This document shows positions 9,049-17,692 of a stretch of 64,000 nt of DNA, piece by piece (the first letter of the stretch is position 1; every line of letters begins with the position of its first letter). The stretch comes from an uncultured Massilia sp. (GTDB lineage: Bacteria; Pseudomonadota; Gammaproteobacteria; Burkholderiales; Burkholderiaceae). Below the pieces are notes generated by a model, which saw only the letters and a list, made by a program, of their open reading frames with translations, did not search any database and was not told where the DNA came from. The position numbers and the translations under genes are program-made. Where the stretch lies: positions 1 to 64,000 of the forward strand of contig CAMPHU010000002.1 in assembly GCA_946886065.1 (NCBI GenBank), in the 5' to 3' direction.

Positions 9049-12000
9049 ATGGCAGATTTCCCCAAACCCGGCAGCCTGGGCGCCAAGACCGAGCTCAAGG
9101 TCGACCTGCGGCCCACGCTGTTCATCGGCGCCGGCGGCACCGGCATGGAAGTGATGATGCGCATCCGCCGCCGCATCCTGTCGGCCGTGTGGAACCGCCA
9201 CCATCCGACCCGGGTGGAATCCATCGGCGACTTCCCGGTGGCGCGCTTCCTGCACTTCGACCTCGACAGCAATGCCGTGATCGACGAAGGCAAGTCGCAG
9301 CGCACCGACCCCTGGTACGAGCTGGTGCGCCTGAGCGACGAGGAGCGCCTGGTCGAACCGCTCGACCTGCCGCAGTACCACGAGTCCGACGACAGCCTGG
9401 CGCGCTTCCCGCTGATCGAGAACTGGATGCCGCTGCGTCCCAAGAAGCTGCGTTCGCTGGGCATCGATCCGTCCAAGGGCGCGGGGCAGATCCGCGCGCT
9501 GGCGCGGCTGTACTTGTTCGACAAGTACCCGAAGCTGCGCGGCCGCATCAAGGGCGCGCTCAATTTCCTGAGCAGTAACGCGGGCATCGAGCGCAAGGAG
9601 AACTACCAGCGCCTCGGCCTGCAGGTCGACACCTCCAAGTTCCGCATCGTCGTCATCGCTTCCGCCGCCGGCGGCACCGGCGCCGGCAGCGCGATCGACC
9701 TGGGCTGGCTGTCCAAGGCCATCGCGCGCCAGGAAGTCTCGGACAGCCAGGTCGACCTGGTGCTGTTCATGCCCTCGGGCTACGCCAAGGCCAACAAGGA
9801 GCGCACCGAAGCCAATGCCTACGCCACCCTGATGGAGCTGGAGACGGCCATGCGCGACATGAACGCGCGCGTGCACTGGATGGAGCCGGACAGCATCGCG
9901 GGCACCGGCACGCCCTTCGACGACGTCTACTTCGTCGACACCGCCAACCTGGCCAACAAGGCCACCCTGGACGTCAAGGACGTGTACCAGATGGTGGCCG
10001 ACACCCTGTTCGAGGACTTCGCCTCGGCCGATTTCGCCAACCGCAAGCGCTCGGTGGCGGTCAACCAGCAGCAGCACAAGCTCGGCCCCTACAACCCCAA
10101 GGTGCCCGAGGCGCGCTTCGGCGACATGCGCCTCTCGTATTCCAGGGTGTACTCGGCCTTCGGCCAGTCGGTGCTCGACACCCAGCAAAGCCTGGCCGAG
10201 GACATCCGCGCCTACGAGCTGGCCGGCTTGATGGTGAAGGCCTTCTTTGGACTGGTCAGTACCGACGGGACGGCTGCGCGGCGCGCCGGCGACCAGGAAC
10301 GCGACAGCTTCATGCGCGAGCAGATGGACATGGCCGAGCGGCCCTTCGACGAATTCCCGGACTTCCGCAAGGGGACCGTGGACGTCACCGCCTTCCCCGA
10401 ATACGCGCTCACCAATACCCTGCTGCTGGACCGCGACGGCCGCTCGCTGCTCGAGCGCGTCGAGAGCAAGGTCCAGCTCGAGATGGACCGCATCATGGCC
10501 TCCTACGAGATCCCGTTGTGGCGCGAGAAGGTGGCCGAGCTGCTGCCCAACCTGGAGCGCGACGCGATCCGCGAGGCCGGCGCCACCGCCGAGACCAGCG
10601 AGGACCGCATCAAGCGGCATACCGGCGAATTGCTGGGCCGCCTGAAGACCCGGGTGCGCGACCGCCTGTACGCCTTGCTCGACGACCGCAAGCAGGGCGG
10701 GCTGGAATTCGTGCTTTCCCTGCTGGAGCAGGTCAAGGCGCGCCTGCTGCAGCGCGACCTGGCCAACGCCGAGCGCAACGGCCGCCGCTACCGCGACATC
10801 CGCGACGCGCTGCGCACCCGCCAGGTGGAGGAATCGCTGAACAACCTGTCGCAGGCGTCCGGGCGCATGTTCGGCAAGGAGGCCCAGGCGCGGGAAGTGA
10901 TGAACCACCTCAAGCGCGATATCGCCGACTACCTGCGCTTCCACCTGCTGGCGGTGTCCGCCGGGCAGTCGATCGAGGTCATGCGCGGCATGTCGGCCTG
11001 GCTGGGCGACCCGCAGAGCACCGACCAGCACGGGCAGGCGCAATGGAGCGGCATCGCCGGCGAATTCCAGGAAGGCCGGCGCCAGGTGCAGGCCATGCTG
11101 GCGGCCGCCGACCAGCGCATCAGCCAGCTGCGCGCCGACGCGCGCCAGGAGCACGCCACCTATATCAAGCTGGCGGCCGACACCACGCCGCCGCCGGTGC
11201 GCCTGACGGGAGACGTGAGCGCCTGGAGCGAGGAAGTGCTGCTGGAGTTCGGCGGCTCGGCGCGCCTGTTCCCGCAGCTGGGCGACGAGCGCCTGCGCTC
11301 CGAGCTGCTGCTCAAGCTGTTCCGCCGCGCCCAGCTGCAGCTGTCCAGCCAGGAGCTGGAGCAGCCCGAACCGGTCGACCCGCTGCTGGAACGCCTGGGG
11401 GCGCTCACCCCGCAGGAACGCCAGCGCATCTTCGGCGAATGGATCCGCAGCGCGATGCCCTGGGTGAACGCGCGCTTCTCGGCCGAGTTCACGCCCGCGG
11501 CCGACCAGTTCAAGTGCTTCATCGGGGTGGGCGACGTGGGCGCCTGGCGCAAGATGGAAGCGGAGCTGCGCGCGGCGGTGCCGACCGGGTACTTCCACGG
11601 CGACCTGGTCTCCATCGTCAACACCGGGTTCACTGGGCGCGCGGTGTGCTACATCGAGCTGTCGGGCTACCCGATGACGGTGCTGCGCGGCCTGCCGACC
11701 TGGCGCGCCTCCTACCAGATCGAGAACCCGAAGATCCCGACCCACCTGCATTTCGACGCCACCCGCTTCCGCCATCCGATCTCGCCCTCGATGGATGAGC
11801 TCAACCGCCTGGCGGACGACTACGAGTGGTACCTGCAGGCGATCGCGCTGGGCGTCATCCGGCGCAAGGCCGACCTCGGGGACCGCGAGGCGAGCTTCCA
11901 GCCGCGCGGGCAATACCTGTTCGAGGTCGAGCCGGGATCGGGCGAATGGCTCCAGATCGGCAACGAGTACGCGATCCGTTCCAACGGCCTGCCGTCCTAC

Positions 12001-12669
12001 TACCGCGAACAGGTGATCGCCGCCGTGCAGGCGCGCCTGGCCGGCATGGGGCCGCACCAGCTGGCCCTGCTGGCGGCCCTGATGCGCCACTACCAGCTGC
12101 GCGTGTACGAGCCGCGCCTCGAAGTCGACGAGACCGGCGCCCAGCTGCCGTCGCCCTCGCTGCCCAACATCACCGCGCGCCGGCTGTACGACCAGTGGAT
12201 CCGGCGCGCGGCCAACGCCGACCCCGGCCTGTCCCCCAGCCAGATCGAAACCGCGCTGTCCGGCATCGCGCAGTGGACCGAGACCGTGCCCGGTTCGGCC
12301 GGCGATGCCTACAGCTGGGAAGTCGAGCGGCCGGTGGACAAGCGCGTGATCCTGCCTGATTACCTGGCCAGCGACGACCGGGCCGCCGAGGTCCTGCAGC
12401 GCAAGGCCCGGGCGCCGTCGATGCCCGCCCCGGCAGGCCTCAACCGCTACAAGCTGTTCCTGCAGGGTGCGCAGCGCGGCCCCTATACGCAGGACGAGCT
12501 GGCCCAGATGGCGGCGCGCGGCGAGATCGAGGCCGGCACGCGGGTGTGGGACATGCGCTGGAACCCGAAACTGGACAAGTGGAGCACGGTCGGCGCGCTG
12601 CCGGAGCTGGCGCCGCTGCTGGGCGCCGCGATCCCCGATCCGGACGACGGCGTTCCCGATCCGGAGTAA
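9049..12669 (+). CDS. Large tubulin/FtsZ-like GTPase (Tubulin_2 type) with C-terminal GYF-like domain
   Basis: The protein has 1206 residues and no signal peptide. The N-terminal part has two nucleotide-binding loops of the tubulin/FtsZ fold: FIGAGGTGMEV at residues 25-35, and SAAGGTGAGSAIDLG at 205-219, the equivalent of the tubulin signature GGGTGSG. This matches the Tubulin_2 group of giant prokaryotic tubulin-like proteins rather than FtsZ, which is about 400 residues. The long middle (about 400-1100) is charged, largely helical and unassigned. Residues about 1134-1192 (YKLFLQGAQRGPYTQDELAQ onward) form a GYF_2-like domain, a fold that binds proline-rich peptides. It would bind GTP and may polymerise at the membrane with its operon partners. 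No member's function is known to me. Confidence 0.82.
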   Translation: MADFPKPGSLGAKTELKVDLRPTLFIGAGGTGMEVMMRIRRRILSAVWNRHHPTRVESIGDFPVARFLHFDLDSNAVIDEGKSQRTDPWYELVRLSDEERLVEPLDLPQYHESDDSLARFPLIENWMPLRPKKLRSLGIDPSKGAGQIRALARLYLFDKYPKLRGRIKGALNFLSSNAGIERKENYQRLGLQVDTSKFRIVVIASAAGGTGAGSAIDLGWLSKAIARQEVSDSQVDLVLFMPSGYAKANKERTEANAYATLMELETAMRDMNARVHWMEPDSIAGTGTPFDDVYFVDTANLANKATLDVKDVYQMVADTLFEDFASADFANRKRSVAVNQQQHKLGPYNPKVPEARFGDMRLSYSRVYSAFGQSVLDTQQSLAEDIRAYELAGLMVKAFFGLVSTDGTAARRAGDQERDSFMREQMDMAERPFDEFPDFRKGTVDVTAFPEYALTNTLLLDRDGRSLLERVESKVQLEMDRIMASYEIPLWREKVAELLPNLERDAIREAGATAETSEDRIKRHTGELLGRLKTRVRDRLYALLDDRKQGGLEFVLSLLEQVKARLLQRDLANAERNGRRYRDIRDALRTRQVEESLNNLSQASGRMFGKEAQAREVMNHLKRDIADYLRFHLLAVSAGQSIEVMRGMSAWLGDPQSTDQHGQAQWSGIAGEFQEGRRQVQAMLAAADQRISQLRADARQEHATYIKLAADTTPPPVRLTGDVSAWSEEVLLEFGGSARLFPQLGDERLRSELLLKLFRRAQLQLSSQELEQPEPVDPLLERLGALTPQERQRIFGEWIRSAMPWVNARFSAEFTPAADQFKCFIGVGDVGAWRKMEAELRAAVPTGYFHGDLVSIVNTGFTGRAVCYIELSGYPMTVLRGLPTWRASYQIENPKIPTHLHFDATRFRHPISPSMDELNRLADDYEWYLQAIALGVIRRKADLGDREASFQPRGQYLFEVEPGSGEWLQIGNEYAIRSNGLPSYYREQVIAAVQARLAGMGPHQLALLAALMRHYQLRVYEPRLEVDETGAQLPSPSLPNITARRLYDQWIRRAANADPGLSPSQIETALSGIAQWTETVPGSAGDAYSWEVERPVDKRVILPDYLASDDRAAEVLQRKARAPSMPAPAGLNRYKLFLQGAQRGPYTQDELAQMAARGEIEAGTRVWDMRWNPKLDKWSTVGALPELAPLLGAAIPDPDDGVPDPE

Positions 12670-12678
12670 AAGGACCGC

Positions 12679-13476
12679 ATGGCTCAGAACGAAGCGATCT
12701 ACCGATGCATCAACGCCGCTTGCGGCCGGAGCTTTCCACGCGCCGTGAATTTTTGCCCGTGGTGCGGAACGGCCCAGCGCGCGGCGCCTGCACCTGTGCC
12801 GCAGCCGGGCAGGGCGGCATGGGAGGGCATGGCTGCGGCCACGGCAGCCGCGCCGCCTCCTCAGCCTCCGCCACCACCTCCACGGCCGCCATCGCCCGCA
12901 TCGCTACCTCCCGCCGCTGCGCCTTCCGCACCGGCGCCGCAGGCGGCTCCTGCACCGTCCGCGAAGAGCAGCCTGGGCGCCAGGGCCGCGGGCGGCGCAG
13001 CGCCCGGCGCCAAGCCGCCCGGGCGCCGGCCCGTGCGCCTGCGCTGGTGGGCGCTCGCCCTCGGCCTGCTGTGGCTGGCCTGGCTGGTGGCCAATCCCTC
13101 CAAGGCCCTGATCGAGCGCCGTATGGACAAGGCCGTGAGCCTGGCCAAGGAATGCAAGGCGGGCGAGGCCCAGGACGAGCTGATCGCGCTGCGCGAGACG
13201 CGGGCGACGGCCGAGCAGCTGACCCAGGTGCAGCGGCGCCTGAACGACGCGGCCAAGGCCTGCACCCGCGCCGAGCAGCGCCGCGAGGCCTGGTTCGAGA
13301 CGCGCGGGGCGGTGCAGAAGCTGATCAAGGCCGATGACTACGACAAGGCGCGCCTGCGCCTGGCGGCGTTCACGCGGCGCTGGGGCGAGGACGCGGAGAC
13401 GCGGGCGCTGAAACAGCGCATCGACGAGGGCAGGCGCGAGCATCCGCTGGCCGACCCCTCGCGCGGCGGGCAATGA
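12679..13476 (+). CDS. Zinc-ribbon, polyproline, single-pass membrane protein, last gene of the tubulin-like operon
   Basis: The product has 265 residues. Cys10, Cys15, Cys26 and Cys29 (RCINAACG...FCPWCG) form an N-terminal zinc ribbon. A low-complexity linker follows with a polyproline run at about residues 59-71. A single hydrophobic helix spans about 123-141, and the C-terminal 120 residues are charged and helical (coiled-coil-like). AAGGA precedes the ATG, 9 bases after the tubulin-like gene. The polyproline segment is on the same side of the membrane as the zinc ribbon and is the best candidate ligand in the operon for the GYF-like domain of the preceding protein. No named family is recognised beyond the zinc ribbon. 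Confidence 0.7.
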   Translation: MAQNEAIYRCINAACGRSFPRAVNFCPWCGTAQRAAPAPVPQPGRAAWEGMAAATAAAPPPQPPPPPPRPPSPASLPPAAAPSAPAPQAAPAPSAKSSLGARAAGGAAPGAKPPGRRPVRLRWWALALGLLWLAWLVANPSKALIERRMDKAVSLAKECKAGEAQDELIALRETRATAEQLTQVQRRLNDAAKACTRAEQRREAWFETRGAVQKLIKADDYDKARLRLAAFTRRWGEDAETRALKQRIDEGRREHPLADPSRGGQ

Positions 13477-13548
13477 GCGGCTGTAGCGTCAGCCGCCGGA
13501 ACGGGCGCGGGTGTATGCTGGCGCCAGGATGACAGCAAGGAGACCGGG

Positions 13549-13842
13549 ATGAAGACGAGCATGGTGGGCGCGCTGCTGGCGCTGGTCGTGCTGGCCGGCT
13601 GCGGCCGCAACGAGGAAGACATGGGCCCGGCGCAGAAGGCCGGCAAGGTGCTGGACGAGGCCGGCGCCCGGGTGTCGGACACGGTGAAGGACGAGCTGGC
13701 CAAGGCCGACCGCGCCGCGGAAGAGGCGCGCGAGAAGGTCGAGGATGCGACGCGCGACGCCAGCCGCGGGCTGGACAGGGCGACGGACAAGATCGGGGAG
13801 AAGGTCGAGGAAGCGGGGGAGAAGCTGCAGGACAAGAAATAG
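13549..13842 (+). CDS. Small helical lipoprotein
   Basis: The 97-residue protein has a lipoprotein signal with lipobox LAGC (Cys18), so the mature form should be lipid-anchored. The mature part is a run of charged heptad-like helix (about residues 28-97) rich in Lys, Glu, Ala and Asp, resembling apolipoprotein-like, LEA-like or YtxH-type stress proteins. AAGGAGA lies upstream of the ATG. It is 72 bases beyond the tubulin-like operon, with a short hairpin between, so it may be a separate unit. The specific function is unknown. Confidence 0.75.
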   Translation: MKTSMVGALLALVVLAGCGRNEEDMGPAQKAGKVLDEAGARVSDTVKDELAKADRAAEEAREKVEDATRDASRGLDRATDKIGEKVEEAGEKLQDKK

Positions 13843-13861
13843 GCGGGCGGCGAAGCCCGCC
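13842..13861. terminator. GC-rich hairpin between convergent genes
   Basis: The stem GGCGGGC pairs with GCCCGCC across a six-base loop, directly between the stop codons of the lipoprotein gene and the convergent diguanylate cyclase gene. Neither side has a T-tract, so strong intrinsic termination is doubtful. Confidence 0.4.
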
Positions 13862-13886
13862 GCCCCTCGAAAGACGGTGCGCCGGC

Positions 13887-15962
13887 TTATGCGCTGGCGA
13901 TCCGCAATTCCTTCCACTCGCCCAGCACAACGGACAGGTCCACCTGTCCCGCGCGCCATGCGCGCTCCAGGTTCTGCTCGATCTCGTCGATGCAGGCCTT
14001 TTCCGGATCGGCGAAGCCGCGCACGCCATAGGCGCGGTTGCGGCCGTGCGACTTGGCCAGGTAGAGCGCCATGTCGACCAGGTTGACCGCGCGTTCCCAC
14101 GGCAGCACCTGTCCCCCGACCGCGATCGGGAAGGGGGCGTAGCCGATCGACACGTTCACCGTCAGTTCGCCCTCGCCATACGGCACGCGGATGGAGGCGA
14201 TGCCGTTCAGGATGCGCTGGGCCACTTCGTCCAGCCCGCCGACCGGGATCGTGGGCAGGTAGGCCAGGAATTCCTCGCCGCCCCAGCGCACGATCATGTC
14301 GGTCTCGCGCAGGATCTCGCGCAGGCCGGCCGCGATCGCGGTCAGCACCGTGTCGCCGGCCGCGTGGCCGTAGGTGTCGTTGATGTGCTTGAAATGGTCG
14401 ACGTCGAGCAGGAACAGGGCGCCGGCCTGCTCGTCCCGCGGGCCGTGCGCGCCCGCGCCCTGTCCTGCAGCACCGCGCATGAACTCCAGGAAGTGGCGGC
14501 GGTTGTACAGGGCGGTGAGCGGATCGCGCACGCTCTGCTGCTTGAGCTCGCGGTTCTTCTCGTGCAGCGCGGCGTTGGCGTGGCGCACCTTGCGGTACAG
14601 CAGGCCGACCACGGCGGAAGCCAGCGCGAACACCACGGCCAGCAGCCACCAGACGCGCTGCTGCAGGCGGCGGTTGTCGAGCTCGGCCGACTTGATCTGG
14701 TTCTCGCTGCGCAGCAGTTCGATCTGGCGCTGCTTCTTGTCGGCCTCGTACTTGGTCTGCAGGTCGAGCACGGCCTGCTGGCGGCGCTGCTCGAACAGCT
14801 CGTTGGAGATCTTGCGCTCGCGGTGGTAGGCGTGCAGGGCGCCGGACAGGTCGCCGGCGCGCTCCAGCGCCGCGCCGTATTCCTCCAGCACGGCCTGCAG
14901 CTCGGGCTTGTCGCCCAGGTCTTCATAGCCCGCCAGGCCGGCCTCGATGTGGCGCTTGCCTTCCACCAGGCGCCCGAGCGCCATGTAGGCCTGGCCCAGG
15001 TTCAGGCGCGCCGTGATTTCCAGGCCGCGGTCGTTGAGCTTGCGCGCCGCCTGGATGGTCTGCTCGGCGTAGTTGGCGGCGTTGCGGTAGTCGTGCAGCT
15101 TCAGGTAGCAGTCCGACAGGTTCACCAGGGTATAGGCGACCATCGAATGGGCGCCGATCTTGCGCTCCAGGGCCAGGGCGTCCTGCAGCGCCATGAGGCC
15201 GCGCTGGTACTGCCGGGCGGCCATCGCCAGACCGTATTCGGCGTCCTTGAGCGTGGCCATGCGGCCGGGTGAATCCGTCTTCAGCGCCGCCGTGGTGGCT
15301 TCCTCCAGCACCTTCAGGCCCGCTTCCGGGTCGCGCAGCAGGCCGTACAGGCGGGCCAGGGAATTCAGGGTCATCACGATCTGCACCGGGTCGCCGGCCT
15401 GGCGCGCCAGCGCCGCCGCCGTCTGCAGGCGGTCGAGCGCCGCCGGCAGGTTGCCTTCCTCGGCATAGGTCTCGCCGGTGGAGATGTGCGCGCGCAGGCG
15501 CAGGTCGAAGTCCTGGGTGGTCTTGGCCAGCTGTTCCGCTTCCCGGATCAGGCGGTGCGACTCCGGCAGGCGGTGCTCGCCCGATGCGATATAGCCCTTG
15601 CGCAGCAGGCCCTTTGCGAGCGCGACCTTGTCATTGTGCGCGCGGCCCAGCGCGATCAGTTCTTCGGTGGTGGCCAGCGCCGCCTCGTTGTGGCCCAGCA
15701 CGTACTGGGCGCTGGCGAGCTGGTTCAGGAATTCGGCGCGTTCGGCCAGGGGCGCGGCGCGGCCTTCGGCCTCGATCGCCCGCAGCATCGGCAGGGCGCG
15801 CTCGGGGACGAAGCGGTTGACTTCGCGGATATCGGCCAGGCGTTGGGTGAGCGTCGCGCCATCGCCGGAATACGCCGGCGCCGCATGCAGCGCGGCGCAG
15901 AGCGACGCGGCCAGCGCGAGGCTTCGGGGTTGCGCGGCAGCGCGGTGCAGGGCAGCGAACAT
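13887..15962 (-). CDS. TPR-sensor diguanylate cyclase (GGDEF), membrane-anchored
   Basis: The product has 691 residues. A signal peptide ends near AAPAYS. A long tetratricopeptide-like helical repeat region follows (about 50-390), then a coiled coil, a transmembrane helix (VWWLLAVVFALASAVVGLLY) and a cytoplasmic GGDEF domain. The active site is GGEEF at residues 561-565, and an inhibitory-site RxxD (RETD) precedes it by five residues. It should therefore make c-di-GMP and be product-inhibited. The periplasmic TPR array presumably senses a protein or peptide. I chose ATG 15962 because the upstream in-frame alternative at 15995 is TTG without a binding site. Two other c-di-GMP or signalling proteins occur further along the window. 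Confidence 0.9.
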   Translation of the reverse strand: MFAALHRAAAQPRSLALAASLCAALHAAPAYSGDGATLTQRLADIREVNRFVPERALPMLRAIEAEGRAAPLAERAEFLNQLASAQYVLGHNEAALATTEELIALGRAHNDKVALAKGLLRKGYIASGEHRLPESHRLIREAEQLAKTTQDFDLRLRAHISTGETYAEEGNLPAALDRLQTAAALARQAGDPVQIVMTLNSLARLYGLLRDPEAGLKVLEEATTAALKTDSPGRMATLKDAEYGLAMAARQYQRGLMALQDALALERKIGAHSMVAYTLVNLSDCYLKLHDYRNAANYAEQTIQAARKLNDRGLEITARLNLGQAYMALGRLVEGKRHIEAGLAGYEDLGDKPELQAVLEEYGAALERAGDLSGALHAYHRERKISNELFEQRRQQAVLDLQTKYEADKKQRQIELLRSENQIKSAELDNRRLQQRVWWLLAVVFALASAVVGLLYRKVRHANAALHEKNRELKQQSVRDPLTALYNRRHFLEFMRGAAGQGAGAHGPRDEQAGALFLLDVDHFKHINDTYGHAAGDTVLTAIAAGLREILRETDMIVRWGGEEFLAYLPTIPVGGLDEVAQRILNGIASIRVPYGEGELTVNVSIGYAPFPIAVGGQVLPWERAVNLVDMALYLAKSHGRNRAYGVRGFADPEKACIDEIEQNLERAWRAGQVDLSVVLGEWKELRIASA

Positions 15963-16221
15963 GGATCGGGTCTCGTGGCGCCGGGAGGGTTCCAACAGAT
16001 TTCGTTCTGAATTTATTAGGATTAATTATAGGCCTGTTGCAAACGGGAAATTCCACTTTCTCATCAATTGTCACCAAAATGACACAGCGGGGCGGCGGCC
16101 TTCGCCGTGGCCGCCCGGTGCAGCCTGACCCGCGTTTCTACCGTTCGTCACGAAAGCCCGCGTCACCGCCGGAAGGCTTTCTCTATACTGGTCCCTCACG
16201 CATGGCAGAGGGAGCAATGCA

Positions 16222-16977
16222 ATGTGGACATCGAGCTGGGCAAGATGGGCAGCCGTGCTGGGCTTCGCGCTCGGCGGCTTCTTCGACGGCATCCTGCTGC
16301 ACCAGATCCTGCAGTGGCATCACCTGCTCAGCCTGGTGCGCGGGATCGGGGACTTGCGCAGCCAGGTGCTGTGGGACGGCTACTTCCACCTCTTGATGTA
16401 TGCCGTCGCGCTGGCCGGCCTGTGGGGCCTGTGGCGCGCGCGCCAGGGAACGGGTGTTGGCTGGGGCTGGCCACTGATGGGTGCGCTGCTGATCGGCTTC
16501 GGCGCCTGGCACGTGGTCGACGCCGTGCTGTCGCACTGGCTGCTCGGCATCCACCGCATCCGTGTCGACAGCGGCAATCCGCTCGCATGGGACCTGGCCT
16601 GGCTGCTTGTCTTCGGCCTGTTGCCCCTGCTGGCAGGCTGGAGGCTGATGCGCCGTGGCGGACCGGAGCTGCGCGGCTCCCCCGCCGCCATGCTGCTGCT
16701 CTGTGCGGCCACCGCGGGCGCCGGGGCCTGGGCCCTGCAGCCGCCCGAAGGGCAGGACGCGGGCGCCACCGTCGTCTTCCGTCCCGGCGCCACCCCGAAC
16801 GATGTCTTCGCCGCGCTCGATGCGGTCGATGGACGCCTGCTCTGGAGCGACCGGACGATGGGCGTGGTCGTGGTGGCGGTGCCGCAAGAGCGGCGCCGGG
16901 AGTTGTACCGGCATGGCGCGCTGCTGGTGAGCGGCACGATGGCGCCGGCCGGATGCTTCAATTTCAGCCGGAGCTGA
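16222..16977 (+). CDS. DUF2243 membrane protein
   Basis: The 251-residue integral membrane protein has about five hydrophobic helices. The N-terminal stretch GGFFDGILLHQILQWHH is the DUF2243 signature; conserved histidines in this and later helices (GAWHVVDAVLSHW) suggest metal or heme handling. The C-terminal 60 residues form a soluble alpha/beta tail (TPNDVFAALDAVDGRLLW...) like the N-terminal propeptide or ACT-like folds that use a single cysteine; this extension is not typical of DUF2243. GAGGGAG lies upstream. It is followed on the same strand by DUF1326 and DUF2182 genes, whose products are likewise predicted metal-associated proteins. Confidence 0.78.
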   Translation: MWTSSWARWAAVLGFALGGFFDGILLHQILQWHHLLSLVRGIGDLRSQVLWDGYFHLLMYAVALAGLWGLWRARQGTGVGWGWPLMGALLIGFGAWHVVDAVLSHWLLGIHRIRVDSGNPLAWDLAWLLVFGLLPLLAGWRLMRRGGPELRGSPAAMLLLCAATAGAGAWALQPPEGQDAGATVVFRPGATPNDVFAALDAVDGRLLWSDRTMGVVVVAVPQERRRELYRHGALLVSGTMAPAGCFNFSRS

Positions 16978-17065
16978 GTCCCGGGCGCCGCAGCGCGAGG
17001 CGGGCTGGCGCAAGGGCGATGCGTGGCCTATGCTGAATCGGTGGCGATGCGGAAGGGAGGCGATC

Positions 17066-17692
17066 ATGGCCAATACCGAATGGAACATCAGCGGTCAATA
17101 CTATGAGACCTGCAGTTGCGATTTCATTTGTCCCTGTGTGCCGGGACAGCTCCAGGCCAGGCCTACCAAGGGCTCGTGCACCTTCGCCATGGCTTTCCAG
17201 GTCGAGCGCGGCCGCTTCGGCGAGCTGCCGCTGGATGGGCTGGGATTTGCGCTGCTCGGGATGACCCCGGAAGAAATGGCAAAAGGAAATTGGACGATCG
17301 GACTGATCGTCGATGAACACGCCAGCCGGGAACAGCGCGAGGCGATCGAGGCGATCGCCAGCGGCAGTGCGGGCGGCCCCATTGCTGCGCTGTCGGGACT
17401 GGTGGGAAGGTTTGCGGGAACCGAAACCGCCTCCATTCGCTTCCAGCGCGACGGGCACAACTGGTCGGTGACGATCCCGGACCGGCTCGACATGGCGGCG
17501 GCGGGCGCGATGGGCCTGGACCCCCGGGCCACGGAACCGATCTGCCTGGACAACACGGGCCATCCGGCCGCCGACCGCTTCGCGCTGGCGCGCGCCACGC
17601 GCAGCCATGTCGATGCGCTCGGACTGAAATGGGACGATATCAGCGGACAGAACAATGGCCAATATGCGCCTTTTGCTTGGCAAGGTGCTTAG
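17066..17692 (+). CDS. DUF1326 family protein
   Basis: The 208-residue soluble protein starts MANTEWNISGQYYETCSCDF. The N-terminal cluster CSCDFICPC is the DUF1326 hallmark and looks like a metal or redox site. GGGAGG lies 5 bases before ATG 17066, which decides against the longer frame. The 3' end overlaps the DUF2182 gene by 38 bases, and these two families commonly occur side by side, implying joint function, possibly in copper or other metal handling. That function is inference; no biochemical role is established to my knowledge. Confidence 0.85.
   Translation: MANTEWNISGQYYETCSCDFICPCVPGQLQARPTKGSCTFAMAFQVERGRFGELPLDGLGFALLGMTPEEMAKGNWTIGLIVDEHASREQREAIEAIASGSAGGPIAALSGLVGRFAGTETASIRFQRDGHNWSVTIPDRLDMAAAGAMGLDPRATEPICLDNTGHPAADRFALARATRSHVDALGLKWDDISGQNNGQYAPFAWQGA

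Noticed and set aside
6946..12090. A 1714-codon open frame on the minus strand opposite the tubulin-like operon
   Set aside because: In very GC-rich DNA a real coding strand leaves the antisense frame free of stops. The translation is compositionally biased (Arg, Gly, His, Val) with no domain, and the plus strand has clear motifs, ribosome-binding sites and operon structure.
15963..15995. Longer start (TTG 15995) for the diguanylate cyclase
   Set aside because: No Shine-Dalgarno site, and it would place charged residues before the signal peptide.
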